Source: Mucilaginibacter ginsenosidivorax (GTDB taxonomy: Bacteria > Bacteroidota > Bacteroidia > Sphingobacteriales > Sphingobacteriaceae). From it: DNA of 64,000 nt. Below are positions 32,101 through 40,934 of this stretch, in pieces. Under the pieces are notes generated by a model. The model was not told the DNA's origin and made no database searches. It saw only the letters and a list, made by a program, of their open reading frames with translations. The stretch lies in contig NZ_CP042437.1 in the NCBI RefSeq assembly GCF_007971525.1, positions 3,844,001 to 3,908,000 on the forward strand, written 5' to 3'. Numbering within the stretch: the first letter of the stretch is position 1; each line of letters starts with the position of its first letter. A program made the position numbers and the translations under genes.

Positions 32101-32402
32101 TTATTGGGGGCGTAAATGGTGCAAGGAACGGCACTAAAGATTATTTTTATGAAAGTGCCTCTTTTTTACGATTGAGAAATATTTACCTGGGATATGATTT
32201 CTCTCGCCTTATAAGCAAAAAAGTATTTAAAAGGGCAGTTTTAACATTTACAGGCCGCAACCTGCTAACCTTTACCAAGTACACCGGGTTTGATCCTGAA
32301 ATAAGCTCAGGCACATCTAATTCTCCGTTTGACAGGGGCGTAGATCATGATTCTACACCTAACAGCAAATCATACCAGGTAGGTTTAAATCTTGGGTTTT
32401 AA
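29169..32402 (+). CDS. SusC/RagA-type TonB-linked outer-membrane transporter
   Basis: A 1077-residue TonB-dependent transporter with signal peptide (1-23, ending AYAQ). A carboxypeptidase-like regulatory domain follows (ITGTVTSKDDGLPVPGVSV, about 27-110), then the EVVVTGSG segment at the start of the plug (about 105-235; includes VDGIESRSTDISQLDP and ASTIYGAQGANGVI), then a 22-strand barrel ending in aromatic LGF. It imports an oligosaccharide or peptide bound by the SusD partner encoded 20 bases downstream. No anti-sigma factor, sensor or glycosidase gene is adjacent, so the substrate cannot be inferred. Confidence 0.95.
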   Translation: MKKSFLKNLMGILLALFCQYAYAQNRTITGTVTSKDDGLPVPGVSVTVKGTHIGTQTSGSGKFSLSVPSSGTTLVFTFIGFAKTEVPIGSTGVVNVALANDFKQLSEVVVTGSGVATSKAKLGISVEAVAGKSLSSSPQASIDQGLIGQVAGAQISSVDGTPGAKTNIVLRGINTVQGSTSPMILVDGIESRSTDISQLDPATVDHIEIVQGAAASTIYGAQGANGVIQVFTKKGKLGKARIDISSSVSAGNYLNIGDVHQAKLSSFKVDASGTFIDASGNPVVRNQDGRYLGIQWAYGADPSNGHPTAMSNPLNIAHQQYGTNLKYYDHLAQLFKTAYTTNNSAAISGANDNSDYNLTISNNHQQSNIRNNGYNDRTNLTANIGAELFKGFTIRSITQLIYTKNTLNPNYGIGNAGGIFDVLNASPYYDFNQKNADGSYPMSLNSGTVSVNGSNPNYYTQWANRVSNREDILQNIQADYKINKFISLNAKYGINYQHTEQNTIYKNQSGTLTAIDLGSYYGAYAANPKGELDKNTSSTTFQNFNGSAIIKTDFEKDFHINLPITTSTLVGYDYRKNVDKQYNTYGLELPEYAIYNFNQTATQAVAYDYTTPFITYGFYVNQKIDFGDYGGVAGGFRSDYSSAFGGGSKPFTFPNANGYIRPSSFDFWKNSALGNVIPEFKLRGGYGEAGTQPMPFDRYPTINPGNLGSALTFNLPTSLANPNLKVEVSKEYEIGTDIAIKGASGNWFSEINVSGTYWNRKADNVIYNINTAPSTGGNQIKTNAIGLSSHGIQASLNIGILKTRDFNWNFTTNFSKATTMITSTSGAPIILNTAAGSTFLTLTAGQKIGQIFGNKALTSLSETNSAGVPYILPADYSKYTIVDGRVVNIATKGIQFASEASSFGDPNPKFNAAFINNFTYKSLSFGFQFDWVYGSHLYNQTREWQYRDGISGDYDKAVNIGGTSAAYTAYYRSAYADIIGGVNGARNGTKDYFYESASFLRLRNIYLGYDFSRLISKKVFKRAVLTFTGRNLLTFTKYTGFDPEISSGTSNSPFDRGVDHDSTPNSKSYQVGLNLGF

Positions 32403-32422
32403 TTGACTTTAAATAAAATAAA

Positions 32423-34054
32423 ATGAAAAAATATAAATATATTATAACATCAGTACTCTTAGTCGGTTTTGCTGTGTCGTCCTGCAAAAAGGAATTAGAC
32501 GTAAAAAACCCTAATTCGCCTACGCTTGAGCAGGCAAAAACAGAATCGGGCTTAACCTCGCTTGCAGCAGGAAGTATTTACATTAACGGTTTTGTAAATG
32601 GCGATGGATGGTTGGGCGACAGTTTTTTTTCCCTTTGCTACGGCTATCATGAACTACTTGCTGATGATGTGTCGGCACAGGCTGCAAACCAAAACGTGAA
32701 CCTGGTTAACGTACCCGATTATGCCATACTTGATGACGGTACAAAAGTTGTAAACACCCAACCCCAGATAGCAAATTTAAGGCTCAACAATACCCGCGAT
32801 AAACAAAGCCAGAATATGTTTTACTATGAATGGCAGAGCATGTATGGATTAAATAATGCTTGTAATCAAGTCCTGGCCCTGGCTGGTTCTGTAAGTTTAT
32901 CTGGCGATGCAGCAACAAAGCTGGCCACCTACAAAGCATGGGCTTACTGGTGGAAAGGCTATGCTTACGCAAGGCTGGGTTCAATTTATTATGCAGGCCT
33001 TATTAATAATGATATAAGCGCAACAAACGCCACTTATGTTAACAGCGCCGCGTTGATTGCCGAATCAAATAAAAACCTCACGCAGGCTGCTTCTATTTTA
33101 AATGGTATAACAGCTACCGATACGTACACCGCTTTGATGGGAAAGCTGATCCCTTCATTTTTCCAGGTGGGTAATGGCAAAGTGCCTACGCCGGCCATGT
33201 TTGTGCATAGCATAAATACATTAATGGCGCGTAACCTGTTGGTTAACACCAGCGCATCTGCCATGACAGCCGCCAACTGGCAAACTATTCTTACGTTAAC
33301 CTCTTCGGGTATCCAGTCTATCGATAATGTTTTTGCAGGATTTTCAACAGAAAACAATTATGTGTTTTCATCAGGCGGAGGGTCAGTAGCCGTAAATACC
33401 GCTGGCGATGAAACTGCAAGCAGCTTTACAATAAGCGAAAGATTGGTACAGGATATTAAACCGGGAGACAAGCGTTTGGCTGAAAATTTCCTGCAGGTTA
33501 CCCCATTCTACAACCAGGTTGGCGGTTTTACCTTTAGCACAAGATGGAAATTATACGATGCGAAAATTGATGCCGTTCCGAATAACGGCGCTATTCAACT
33601 TGCTAATAAAACACCGGGTAAGCAAGAAGTTTATATAGGTGCTACCTACGAGGAAAATGAGTTGATGAAAGCCGAAGCGCTGATTAACACCGGGCAAATT
33701 GATCTTGGTTTAGCAAGTATAGATAATGTAAGAACTTACCAGGGGGCCGGACTTGCAAAGGTTTCAGGTACAGGTTTAACTTTGGCTGCTGCGAAAGAAG
33801 AATTGCGCAAAGAAAGACGCCTTGCTTTATTGTTTAGAGGAACAGCATTTTACGATGCCAGGAGATGGGGTGTAATATACGATATATCAAAAGGCGGCGG
33901 CCGTACTAATGCGGTTGTACTATCGCCAAATGGCGTATTAAGCACGCATGCAACTATCAATTATAATTTCCTTGATTATTGGGATGTACCTGCCGACGAG
34001 GTGGTATTAAACCCGCCCGGTGCAGGCAGTGCTCCTGTTAAAAACCCGAATTGA
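32423..34054 (+). CDS. SusD/RagB-type surface lipoprotein
   Basis: A 543-residue nutrient-binding lipoprotein with lipobox cysteine at residue 21 (AVSSC). TPR-like helices (ELLADDVS, about 75-82; KAWAYWWKGYAYARLGSIYY, about 170-190) and the C-terminal SusD segment (ELMKAEALINTG, ELRKERRLALLFRG, FYDARRWG) identify it. It forms the lid of the SusC transporter encoded upstream. It closes the operon; a bidirectional hairpin terminator follows at 34093-34122. Confidence 0.94.
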   Translation: MKKYKYIITSVLLVGFAVSSCKKELDVKNPNSPTLEQAKTESGLTSLAAGSIYINGFVNGDGWLGDSFFSLCYGYHELLADDVSAQAANQNVNLVNVPDYAILDDGTKVVNTQPQIANLRLNNTRDKQSQNMFYYEWQSMYGLNNACNQVLALAGSVSLSGDAATKLATYKAWAYWWKGYAYARLGSIYYAGLINNDISATNATYVNSAALIAESNKNLTQAASILNGITATDTYTALMGKLIPSFFQVGNGKVPTPAMFVHSINTLMARNLLVNTSASAMTAANWQTILTLTSSGIQSIDNVFAGFSTENNYVFSSGGGSVAVNTAGDETASSFTISERLVQDIKPGDKRLAENFLQVTPFYNQVGGFTFSTRWKLYDAKIDAVPNNGAIQLANKTPGKQEVYIGATYEENELMKAEALINTGQIDLGLASIDNVRTYQGAGLAKVSGTGLTLAAAKEELRKERRLALLFRGTAFYDARRWGVIYDISKGGGRTNAVVLSPNGVLSTHATINYNFLDYWDVPADEVVLNPPGAGSAPVKNPN

Positions 34055-34092
34055 TTTGTATCGTTCTTTATATAATATCAGTTAATACTGCT

Positions 34093-34122
34093 AAGGCCGC
34101 GCAAACAAATGCGTGGCCTTTT
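34093..34122. terminator. bidirectional terminator between susD and the sulfatase-fold gene
   Basis: AAGGCCGCGC (34093-34102) and GCGTGGCCTT (34111-34120) form a 10-bp stem with one G-U, followed by TT on the plus strand and A/T-rich sequence on both sides. It lies between two convergent genes. Confidence 0.75.
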
Positions 34123-34126
34123 ACAT

Positions 34127-36055
34127 TTAATTCAATTTCTTGTTAACAATCCTATCAGCATAGTCCTGGATAAAGGCCTTACAGTCGGCTATGCCGGTAT
34201 TCATTTCGGGATTGGGGTTGTTGGTCATCAGGTTTTTTTCCAGGCCCTTGTCGGTAACGGCGTATACGCCGGTGATGTTTTTTCCGTCGAACAAATAGGT
34301 GTAGTTGCCTTGCATCAACTGGTAGATGTTACCGGTGGAGTTGATTACCCTTGGTAATTCGGCAGGTGCAGGGTTAATTAAGCTGCGGCCCCATGACCTG
34401 AAGGGCTTGTTGTAGCCTATCAAATCGGCAACAGAAGGGTAGATGTCCATCTGCGAAGCAAGGTCGGTACGCGTGCCTTTTAAGGCATAGGCGTTGTTGG
34501 CGCTGTAAAACAAAATAGGTACGGCAAAACGGTTAACGCCTTTGCTGTATTCCGGGTAATAGGTTTGGCTGGTATGGTCGGCAGTTATTACAAAAATAGT
34601 ATTGGCAAACCAGGGTTGCGTTTTGGCATAGTTGAAAAATTCGCGCAGCGCATTATCCGAATATTGCACGCATTTGTCAATAGCAAGGGGCCCGCCTTTA
34701 AACCTGGTCTTGTATTTTTCGGGCAGTTGGTATGGGTCGTGCGATGATAAGCTGAACAAAGTAGCCATAAAGGGCTGTTTTTGCGTACTAAGCGTTTTGC
34801 CCATAAACTGAAAAAAGTGCTCGTCCCAAATGCCCCAGATGCCGTCGAAATCCCGGTCGTCATTATATTCTGTTCTGCCGTAATAGTTTTTAAAGCCTAA
34901 AATGCTGCCAAAGCCCTGGAAACCCATGGAGCCATTTGCCGCGCCATGAAAAAATGAAGTTTGATACCCCATGCTGTTACATACCGATACAATAGATTCA
35001 ATTTTTTGCTTGGCAAAAGGCGATGAAGTAAAAGCCGTTTGAAACGAAGGAATGCCCGCCAAAACCGACGACATGGCGTGGATAGACTGGCGGCCATTGG
35101 CGTAGGCATTGGTAAATATCAGGCTGTTATCGGAAAGTGAATCTAAAAACGGGGTGTATGATACAAAGCCGGGTATGTTGGCGCCCTTGTTCATGCTGCC
35201 CCAATACTCTTTGGCCATGCTTTCCAAAATAATGATCACTACGTTTGGTTTTGTAGCGGGCTTACTGTTGTACTGTTTTATAGGTTTAACGTTGGCGTTA
35301 ATATAATCGGTAGTTGTCCAGTGCTGAATTTTAAAGTTGTTGCTGCTGATAGTACGGATAATGGCGAAGGGGGTATTTAATACCACATCGCCCTGGTTGG
35401 GCACCGTAACGTGTTTATAGGCATCTACCATATTAATGGGCCTGGTACTGTGCGCAAAATCGCCCCGGATACCACCGATAACCAGCGCCACAGCAACAAG
35501 CAGCGAAATTACAGATGTTATAAAGTAGGGCTGCAAATGCTTTACTGGCCGCGGTATAACTTTCACTCGGTAATACAGCCAAACCCAGCACAAGCAGCAC
35601 AATATATATATCACCAGGATATACCAATAGGCCCAGGTGAAATGCTCAAGCAGCGCTTTTTTATTGGTTTCATCGGCCAATACATCAAGCACTGCTTTGG
35701 TTGAGCGTACCTGGCTGAAGCGATAGTAAATGATGTCGACAAAATTGGTGGCGTAGGCCAAAAAATTGGTAATAAAATATAAAATGGTGATGCCTTTTTG
35801 GTACCCCGGCCGGGTATTGATGGTTAAGGGTAGTACGCTTAATAAGATAAACAGGCTGTTAACATATAGCAGGGCCGTGGTATCAAAAGCCATCCCGTAA
35901 TAGCAAAGTTTTAACAGCGTGGAAAGATTATCAACGGCCAGCAGGTGTGTGTTATAGGCAAAAAATAAAACCCGGGCTATAAAATAGAACAGGTAGCCTA
36001 AAAACATACGATATATAAGAACCTTATATTCGGATAACCTAAATTTATCTTCCAT
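34127..36055 (-). CDS. LTA-synthase-family membrane protein (alkaline phosphatase/sulfatase fold)
   Basis: 642 residues. Five membrane helices occupy the first 200 residues, followed by an extracytoplasmic sulfatase/phosphotransferase domain (about 265-620). VIIILESMAKEYWG begins the domain with the metal-binding Glu, ANGRQSIHAMSS carries the nucleophile position (Ser here, where LtaS proteins have Thr), and FVITADHTSQ holds the C-terminal metal Asp-His. Members transfer phosphoglycerol or phosphoethanolamine to envelope polymers or glycans. As Bacteroidota lack teichoic acids, a glycan or lipid modification is more likely than LTA synthesis. It is monocistronic. Confidence 0.82.
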   Translation of the reverse strand: MEDKFRLSEYKVLIYRMFLGYLFYFIARVLFFAYNTHLLAVDNLSTLLKLCYYGMAFDTTALLYVNSLFILLSVLPLTINTRPGYQKGITILYFITNFLAYATNFVDIIYYRFSQVRSTKAVLDVLADETNKKALLEHFTWAYWYILVIYILCCLCWVWLYYRVKVIPRPVKHLQPYFITSVISLLVAVALVIGGIRGDFAHSTRPINMVDAYKHVTVPNQGDVVLNTPFAIIRTISSNNFKIQHWTTTDYINANVKPIKQYNSKPATKPNVVIIILESMAKEYWGSMNKGANIPGFVSYTPFLDSLSDNSLIFTNAYANGRQSIHAMSSVLAGIPSFQTAFTSSPFAKQKIESIVSVCNSMGYQTSFFHGAANGSMGFQGFGSILGFKNYYGRTEYNDDRDFDGIWGIWDEHFFQFMGKTLSTQKQPFMATLFSLSSHDPYQLPEKYKTRFKGGPLAIDKCVQYSDNALREFFNYAKTQPWFANTIFVITADHTSQTYYPEYSKGVNRFAVPILFYSANNAYALKGTRTDLASQMDIYPSVADLIGYNKPFRSWGRSLINPAPAELPRVINSTGNIYQLMQGNYTYLFDGKNITGVYAVTDKGLEKNLMTNNPNPEMNTGIADCKAFIQDYADRIVNKKLN

Positions 36056-36432
36056 GAAAATATTGTTTTGGCTACCCCTAAATTGTGTAAGGCGAAAGGT
36101 GGTTATTCCTGGTTAAGGAATAATTGTGAATTTATCGTCGTTTAAATGCAGGGGTGCTTGTAAAAGCAACGAATGTAATAAATAAGCAAAAACCTTGCTT
36201 TAATTTTTTGTCATAATTTAAAATAACTTGTGGGTTTAGTTAGTGTTATTAAATTGTGATTTTTTCTGAAACTTGTGTCTCTCCTGCGGTCTGTGTTCTC
36301 GCAGGCCGCTATTCCGGGTTGCTTATGGCGACAATGTTTGTGGAAAGGTGCCTGTCGGGACCTAGGCATCGGAAGGCGCGTAAAACAAAAAAAGCCGCTT
36401 AACGCGGCTCTTTTAATATTGTTGTTTGTTCG
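36056..36432. other. intergenic region between two minus-strand genes
   Basis: No gene. It holds an AAGCAA..TTGCTT hairpin followed by an AT-rich run (36184-36210), a GTGCCT..AGGCAC-like dyad near 36340-36368, and the lspA terminator at 36388-36410. No clear promoter was found for the sulfatase-fold gene. Confidence 0.4.
36388..36410 (-). terminator. terminator of the ileS-dksA-lspA operon
   Basis: On the minus strand the stem AGCCGC/GCGGCT (plus-strand 36404-36409 and 36393-36398) with a 5-base loop is followed by seven T. It lies 23 bases after the lspA stop. Confidence 0.8.
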
Positions 36433-37038
36433 TTATTCCTCCACCATCTCGCTGTTGGGGCTTGCTACCTCGGGTATTTCGTGTTTGAAGTAGCGTTTTT
36501 GATATAGTAGTATCATAATAACACCCACGCATATTGCCGAGTCGGCGAGGTTAAATACCGGCCTGAAAAACTCAAATGCCTCGCCGCCCCAAAACGGAAA
36601 CCATGTTGGGTAGGTGCCTCTGAGCAGGGGAAAGTAAAACATATCTACAACGCGGCCATGAAACAGTTTACCATGCTGAAACAGGATGCCGTAAAAGGTA
36701 GAATCGATAATGTTACCTACGGCGCCGGCCAAAATAAGCGCCACGTTCATGACCAGCCCGCGATGGTATTTGTGTTTAATAAGGTAAATCAAGCTGTACA
36801 CAATACCCACAACCGCGGCTATGCGGAATAGGGTTAATGCCAGTTTGCCGGCATCGCCGCCCCACTCCATGCCAAATGCCATGCCGTTATTTTCGGTGTA
36901 GTGCAGCATACCGTGGCTGCCCAGGAAGCGAATTTCTTCGCCCATATACATGTACTTGCGTACCCAGGTTTTGATAGCCTGGTCGGCAAGGATAATGATG
37001 AAAGCGGTAAAAAAAGGTTTGGTGTAAGCAGCCTTCAT
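36433..37038 (-). CDS. lspA: lipoprotein signal peptidase (signal peptidase II)
   Basis: 201 residues with four membrane helices. The catalytic aspartates are D112 in GNIID and D166 in FNLADSA; the N-terminal ADQAIK and YTENNGMAFG (about 47-56) are also conserved. It cleaves the signal peptide of diacylated prolipoproteins. At 201 residues it is longer than the usual 160, through a 50-residue stretch between the two catalytic segments, as in other Bacteroidota. It is the last gene of the ileS operon and starts immediately after the DksA-like stop. Confidence 0.95.
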   Translation of the reverse strand: MKAAYTKPFFTAFIIILADQAIKTWVRKYMYMGEEIRFLGSHGMLHYTENNGMAFGMEWGGDAGKLALTLFRIAAVVGIVYSLIYLIKHKYHRGLVMNVALILAGAVGNIIDSTFYGILFQHGKLFHGRVVDMFYFPLLRGTYPTWFPFWGGEAFEFFRPVFNLADSAICVGVIMILLYQKRYFKHEIPEVASPNSEMVEE

Positions 37039-37422
37039 TTATTGCCTCATTTTTGCTTCCATCGTCATGGTGGTATGCGGCACCGCGCGCAAACGTTCCT
37101 TAGGTATAAGTTTACCGGTTTCGCGGCAAATACCGTAAGTTTTGTTTTCAATGCGTACCAATGCAGCTTCCAACTGATCAATGAATTTTTTCTGACGGGC
37201 AGCTAACTGGTTAATTTGTTCTTTTTCCAGTGTGGCCGAGCCATCTTCTAATGTTTTATATGTTCCTGCGGTATCATCGGTTCCGTTCGCGTTTGGCGAG
37301 CTTAATGATGTTGCAAGCGAGTTCAATTCTTCTTTAGCAATACGCAGTTTATCCAGGATTAGTGCTTTAAATTCCTGCAGGTCTGACTCAGAATATCTGG
37401 TTTTTTCGTTTTCTACTTTCAT
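37039..37422 (-). CDS. DksA/TraR-like regulator with degenerate zinc finger
   Basis: A 127-residue protein with a long coiled coil (about residues 12-95) and a C-terminal TraR/DksA-like finger (YGICRETGKLIPKERLRAVP, about 96-115). Canonical DksA has four zinc cysteines; here only C99 remains, with Thr and Ala at the others, and H116 close by. The acidic tip (TDDTAGTY, about 48-55) may correspond to the DxxDxA active tip. A role at the RNA polymerase secondary channel is plausible. It is wedged between ileS and lspA with no spacing on either side. Confidence 0.8.
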   Translation of the reverse strand: MKVENEKTRYSESDLQEFKALILDKLRIAKEELNSLATSLSSPNANGTDDTAGTYKTLEDGSATLEKEQINQLAARQKKFIDQLEAALVRIENKTYGICRETGKLIPKERLRAVPHTTMTMEAKMRQ

Positions 37423-40400
37423 TTATATTTTACTAATTACAATCAAAATTTCATGTCCGTCAATGGCTATTAAATCGCCTTCATTTAACTGGTTATCAAG
37501 CACTATATCAACGGCCAAAACCTCGGCGCAAATATAGGCTAAATTGTTTTTCACCGCTTCGCTAATGTAAGGGTGGTCAAAAAGCTTAATATCAATTTTA
37601 TCCGTTACTTCAAACCCTTTATCTTTCCGAAGGTTTTGGATGCGGTTAATCAATTCCCTTGCTATACCCTCCTGTTTTAACTCGTTGGTTATGGTAACAT
37701 CCAAAGCAACGGTTAGTTTGCCCTGGTTTGCAACCTGCCAGCCCGGTACGTCTTCGGCTATTATCTCTACATCGGTGGTGAGTAGTGAGTAGTGAGTGGT
37801 GAGTGGTTCCGGCAAACTATCTTTCAAATTGCCACCAACCATTACTTCTACATCAATACTGCCATTCGCCTCTAAAGAAGCGATTTGTTCATTTGTAAAG
37901 TTGTTTATAGCCTCGGCTACTGCTTTCATATCTTTACCCACTTTTTGCCCAAGGGCTTTAAAGTTTGGCTTTATCTTCTTTTTAATAAAGCCTGCGGTAT
38001 CGGTAATATACTCAATATCCTTAATGTTTGTTTCAGATAATATTAATTCTTTAACCAGATCTACATGTGCTTTAAAGTCCTTATCTAATATAGGTAAAAG
38101 GATTTTACTTAGCGGCTGCCTTACATTAATTCCTATTTTTTTACGTAACGATAACACCAAAGATGAAATGTCCTGGGCCAGTTTCATGCGCTCTTCCAGG
38201 TCGGTATCAACCAGGTTGGCATGATACTCGGGGAAGTAAGCCAGGTGAACAGATTCGTAAGCTTCTTTGCCGGTAACGCTGTTTAAATCGCTGTATAACC
38301 TATCGGCAAAGAAAGGCGCTATAGGCGACATCAGCTTGCTGATGGTGATTAAGCAGGTATATAAAGTTTGATATGCCGATAACTTATCATCCGAATTATC
38401 CGACCTCCAGAAACGGCGGCGGCTTAGGCGGATAAACCAGTTGCTGAAATGCGCATCCACAAATTCCTGTATGGCACGGGCTGCTTTGGTTGGCTCAAAA
38501 TCGGCATAAAAACCATCAACCTCTTTGGTTAAGGTATTTAGTAGCGATATAATCCAACGGTCAATCTCCGGGCGTTTGCCAATCTCAATTTCGGCCTCAC
38601 TGTAAGTGAACTTATCAATGTTGGCATACAGCACAAAGAATGAGTAGGTATTATAAAGCGTACCGAAAAACTTACGGCGAACTTCGTCAATGCCCTCTAC
38701 GTTAAATTTCAGGTTGTCCCACGGCGATGCATTGCTAATCATGTACCAGCGTGGCGCATCGGCGCCAAACTGCTCGATGGTTTCAAACGGATCGACACCG
38801 TTGCCCAAACGTTTTGACATTTTGTTGCCGTTTTTATCCAGCACCAAACCGTTCGATATTACGTTTTTAAAGGCAACACCGCCGTTGCCAACTTTTTCGT
38901 TAACGGCCTTTACCTCGTCGCTGCACTCGCTTAGCATTACAGCTATGGCGTGCAGGGTAAAAAACCAGCCACGGGTTTGGTCAACACCTTCGGCAATAAA
39001 ATCGGCCGGATAGGCTTTGGCAAATTCTTCCTGGTTTTCAAACGGGAAATGCCATTGCGCGTAAGGCATGGCACCGCTATCAAACCAAACGTCGATCAGG
39101 TCTGGTTCGCGGAACATCTTGTTGCCGGTTGATGAGGTTAATATCACATCATCAACATAAGGGCGGTGCATGTCTTCCAGTGCGAAACCTTCGGGCATAA
39201 ACCCGGCAGCTATTGATTTTTCAATCTCAGAATTTAACTCAGCAATCGATCCGATACATTTTTCTTCGCCGCCATTTTCTTCCCGCCAGATAGGCAGCGG
39301 GGTACCCCAGTAACGGGACCGGGACAGGTTCCAGTCAACCAAATTTTCCAGCCAGTTACCAAAACGGCCGGTACCGGTCGATTCTGGTTTCCAGTTGATG
39401 GTTTTGTTGAGCGCTACCATTTTATCCTTAACAGCAGTTGTTTTAATGAACCAACTATCCAGCGGATAGTATAAAATAGGCTCATCAGAACGCCAGGAGT
39501 GCGGGTAGCTGTGCTCGTATTTTTTTACGTCGAAGGCCTTGTTCTCGGTTTTTAGTTTGATCGAGATCTGTACGTCGGTAGCCCTGAAACCTTCTACGGC
39601 GCGCTCTTCGGCGGTATAATATTCTTCTTTAACGTATTGGCCTGCAAAATCAGTAACCTCAACAACAAAGCGGCCTTGCTTATCCACCAACGGAACTTCC
39701 TTGCCATTTTCGTCCTTTACCATTACCGATGGCACGTTGTTTTCTTTACAGGCCCTGAAGTCGTCCGCGCCAAAAACTGATGCAGTGTGCACTATGCCTG
39801 TACCATCCTCGGTAGTAACAAAATCAGCAGGGATAACGCGGAAAGCGTTTTTTTCCAGGTCGTCGTTGGTTACGTAAGGCATTAGTTGCTCATAGTGAAT
39901 ACCCAACAGATCGCTGCCTTTAAATTCGGCTGCTAATGTCCATGGAATAATTTTATCGCCGCCTTTATAATCTTCAAAAGATGCGTTCTCTCCTTCGGCC
40001 TTAAAGTATTTTTTAACCAGGTCTTTTGCTAAAACAACGCAGATTGGTTCAAAAGTGTAAGGGTTGAAAGTGTTTATTTTAACGTAGGTAATATTTTCGC
40101 CAACGGCAAGGGCGCAGTTTGATGGCAGCGTCCATGGTGTAGTGGTCCAGGCCAGTATAAACACATCGGTATTCACACCTTCAAATAAAAAGGCCGAATC
40201 TTGGTCGTGTTTTACTTTAAACTGGGCAACGATGGTGGTGTCTTTCACCATTTTGTAAGTGCCCGGCTGATTAAGTTCGTGCGAGCTTAAACCGGTGCCA
40301 GATTTTGGCGAATAAGGTTGTACGGTGTACCCTTTGTATAAATAACCGGCTTTATAAAATTCCTTCAGTATCCACCAAAGGCTTTCAATGTATTCGTTTT

Positions 40401-40851
40401 TGTAGGTAATGTACGGGTCATTCAGGTCGACCCAGTAACCCATTTTTTCGGTAAGGTCGTTCCATACATCGGTATAGCGCATTACCTCCTTGCGGCAGGC
40501 ATCGTTGTACTCTTTAACGGTAATTTTTTTGCCGATATCGTCTTTGGTTATTCCCAAAGCTTTTTCAACAGCCAGCTCAATGGGCAGGCCATGGGTATCC
40601 CAACCGCCTTTACGCTTAACCTGGTAACCTTTTAAGGTTTTATAGCGGCAAAAAATATCCTTGATAGAACGCGCCATTACGTGGTGAATACCGGGCATGC
40701 CATTGGCGCTCGGTGGCCCTTCGTAAAAAGTGTAAGGGTTATCTTCCGGGCGATTGCTGATACTTTTTTCGAAAATGTTGTTCTTTTTCCAAAATTCCAG
40801 TACTTCTTTGCCTGTTTGCGATAAATTTAACTGCTTATATTCCTTATACAT
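37423..40851 (-). CDS. ileS: isoleucyl-tRNA synthetase, type 2 with GxHH signature
   Basis: A full-length 1142-residue class I synthetase. The HIGH-equivalent motif reads GIHH (residues 54-57) in PPSANGMPGIHHV, with first and third positions swapped relative to HxGH. The KMSKR loop is NKMSKRLGNG near residue 675. The editing (CP1) domain is between them, with WTTTPWTLPSNCALAV near 234. The protein is of the eukaryote-like IleRS2 type, usual in Bacteroidota and linked to natural mupirocin tolerance. It charges tRNA-Ile. First gene of the ileS-dksA-like-lspA operon; the downstream start codon follows its stop directly. Confidence 0.97.
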   Translation of the reverse strand: MYKEYKQLNLSQTGKEVLEFWKKNNIFEKSISNRPEDNPYTFYEGPPSANGMPGIHHVMARSIKDIFCRYKTLKGYQVKRKGGWDTHGLPIELAVEKALGITKDDIGKKITVKEYNDACRKEVMRYTDVWNDLTEKMGYWVDLNDPYITYKNEYIESLWWILKEFYKAGYLYKGYTVQPYSPKSGTGLSSHELNQPGTYKMVKDTTIVAQFKVKHDQDSAFLFEGVNTDVFILAWTTTPWTLPSNCALAVGENITYVKINTFNPYTFEPICVVLAKDLVKKYFKAEGENASFEDYKGGDKIIPWTLAAEFKGSDLLGIHYEQLMPYVTNDDLEKNAFRVIPADFVTTEDGTGIVHTASVFGADDFRACKENNVPSVMVKDENGKEVPLVDKQGRFVVEVTDFAGQYVKEEYYTAEERAVEGFRATDVQISIKLKTENKAFDVKKYEHSYPHSWRSDEPILYYPLDSWFIKTTAVKDKMVALNKTINWKPESTGTGRFGNWLENLVDWNLSRSRYWGTPLPIWREENGGEEKCIGSIAELNSEIEKSIAAGFMPEGFALEDMHRPYVDDVILTSSTGNKMFREPDLIDVWFDSGAMPYAQWHFPFENQEEFAKAYPADFIAEGVDQTRGWFFTLHAIAVMLSECSDEVKAVNEKVGNGGVAFKNVISNGLVLDKNGNKMSKRLGNGVDPFETIEQFGADAPRWYMISNASPWDNLKFNVEGIDEVRRKFFGTLYNTYSFFVLYANIDKFTYSEAEIEIGKRPEIDRWIISLLNTLTKEVDGFYADFEPTKAARAIQEFVDAHFSNWFIRLSRRRFWRSDNSDDKLSAYQTLYTCLITISKLMSPIAPFFADRLYSDLNSVTGKEAYESVHLAYFPEYHANLVDTDLEERMKLAQDISSLVLSLRKKIGINVRQPLSKILLPILDKDFKAHVDLVKELILSETNIKDIEYITDTAGFIKKKIKPNFKALGQKVGKDMKAVAEAINNFTNEQIASLEANGSIDVEVMVGGNLKDSLPEPLTTHYSLLTTDVEIIAEDVPGWQVANQGKLTVALDVTITNELKQEGIARELINRIQNLRKDKGFEVTDKIDIKLFDHPYISEAVKNNLAYICAEVLAVDIVLDNQLNEGDLIAIDGHEILIVISKI

Positions 40852-40892
40852 GTATATCTTTTACCTTTTATCACCTCTTTTTTAAGAGGTTG

Positions 40893-40900
40893 CAAAAATA
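40893..40900 (-). promoter_or_regulatory. candidate ileS promoter (-7 element)
   Basis: On the minus strand TAttTTTG, a perfect -7 match, lies 42 bases before the ileS start. No clear -33 TTG was found. A CCTCTT..AAGAGG hairpin (40875-40890) lies in the leader between this element and the start codon. Confidence 0.5.
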
Positions 40901-40934
40901 CGGAATTTATAAATCATTTTTTTAATTTAGACGG

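Noticed and set aside
34127..36055. True lipoteichoic acid synthase
   Set aside because: The fold fits, but Bacteroidota do not make lipoteichoic acid and the nucleophile position appears to be Ser; only the family is claimed.
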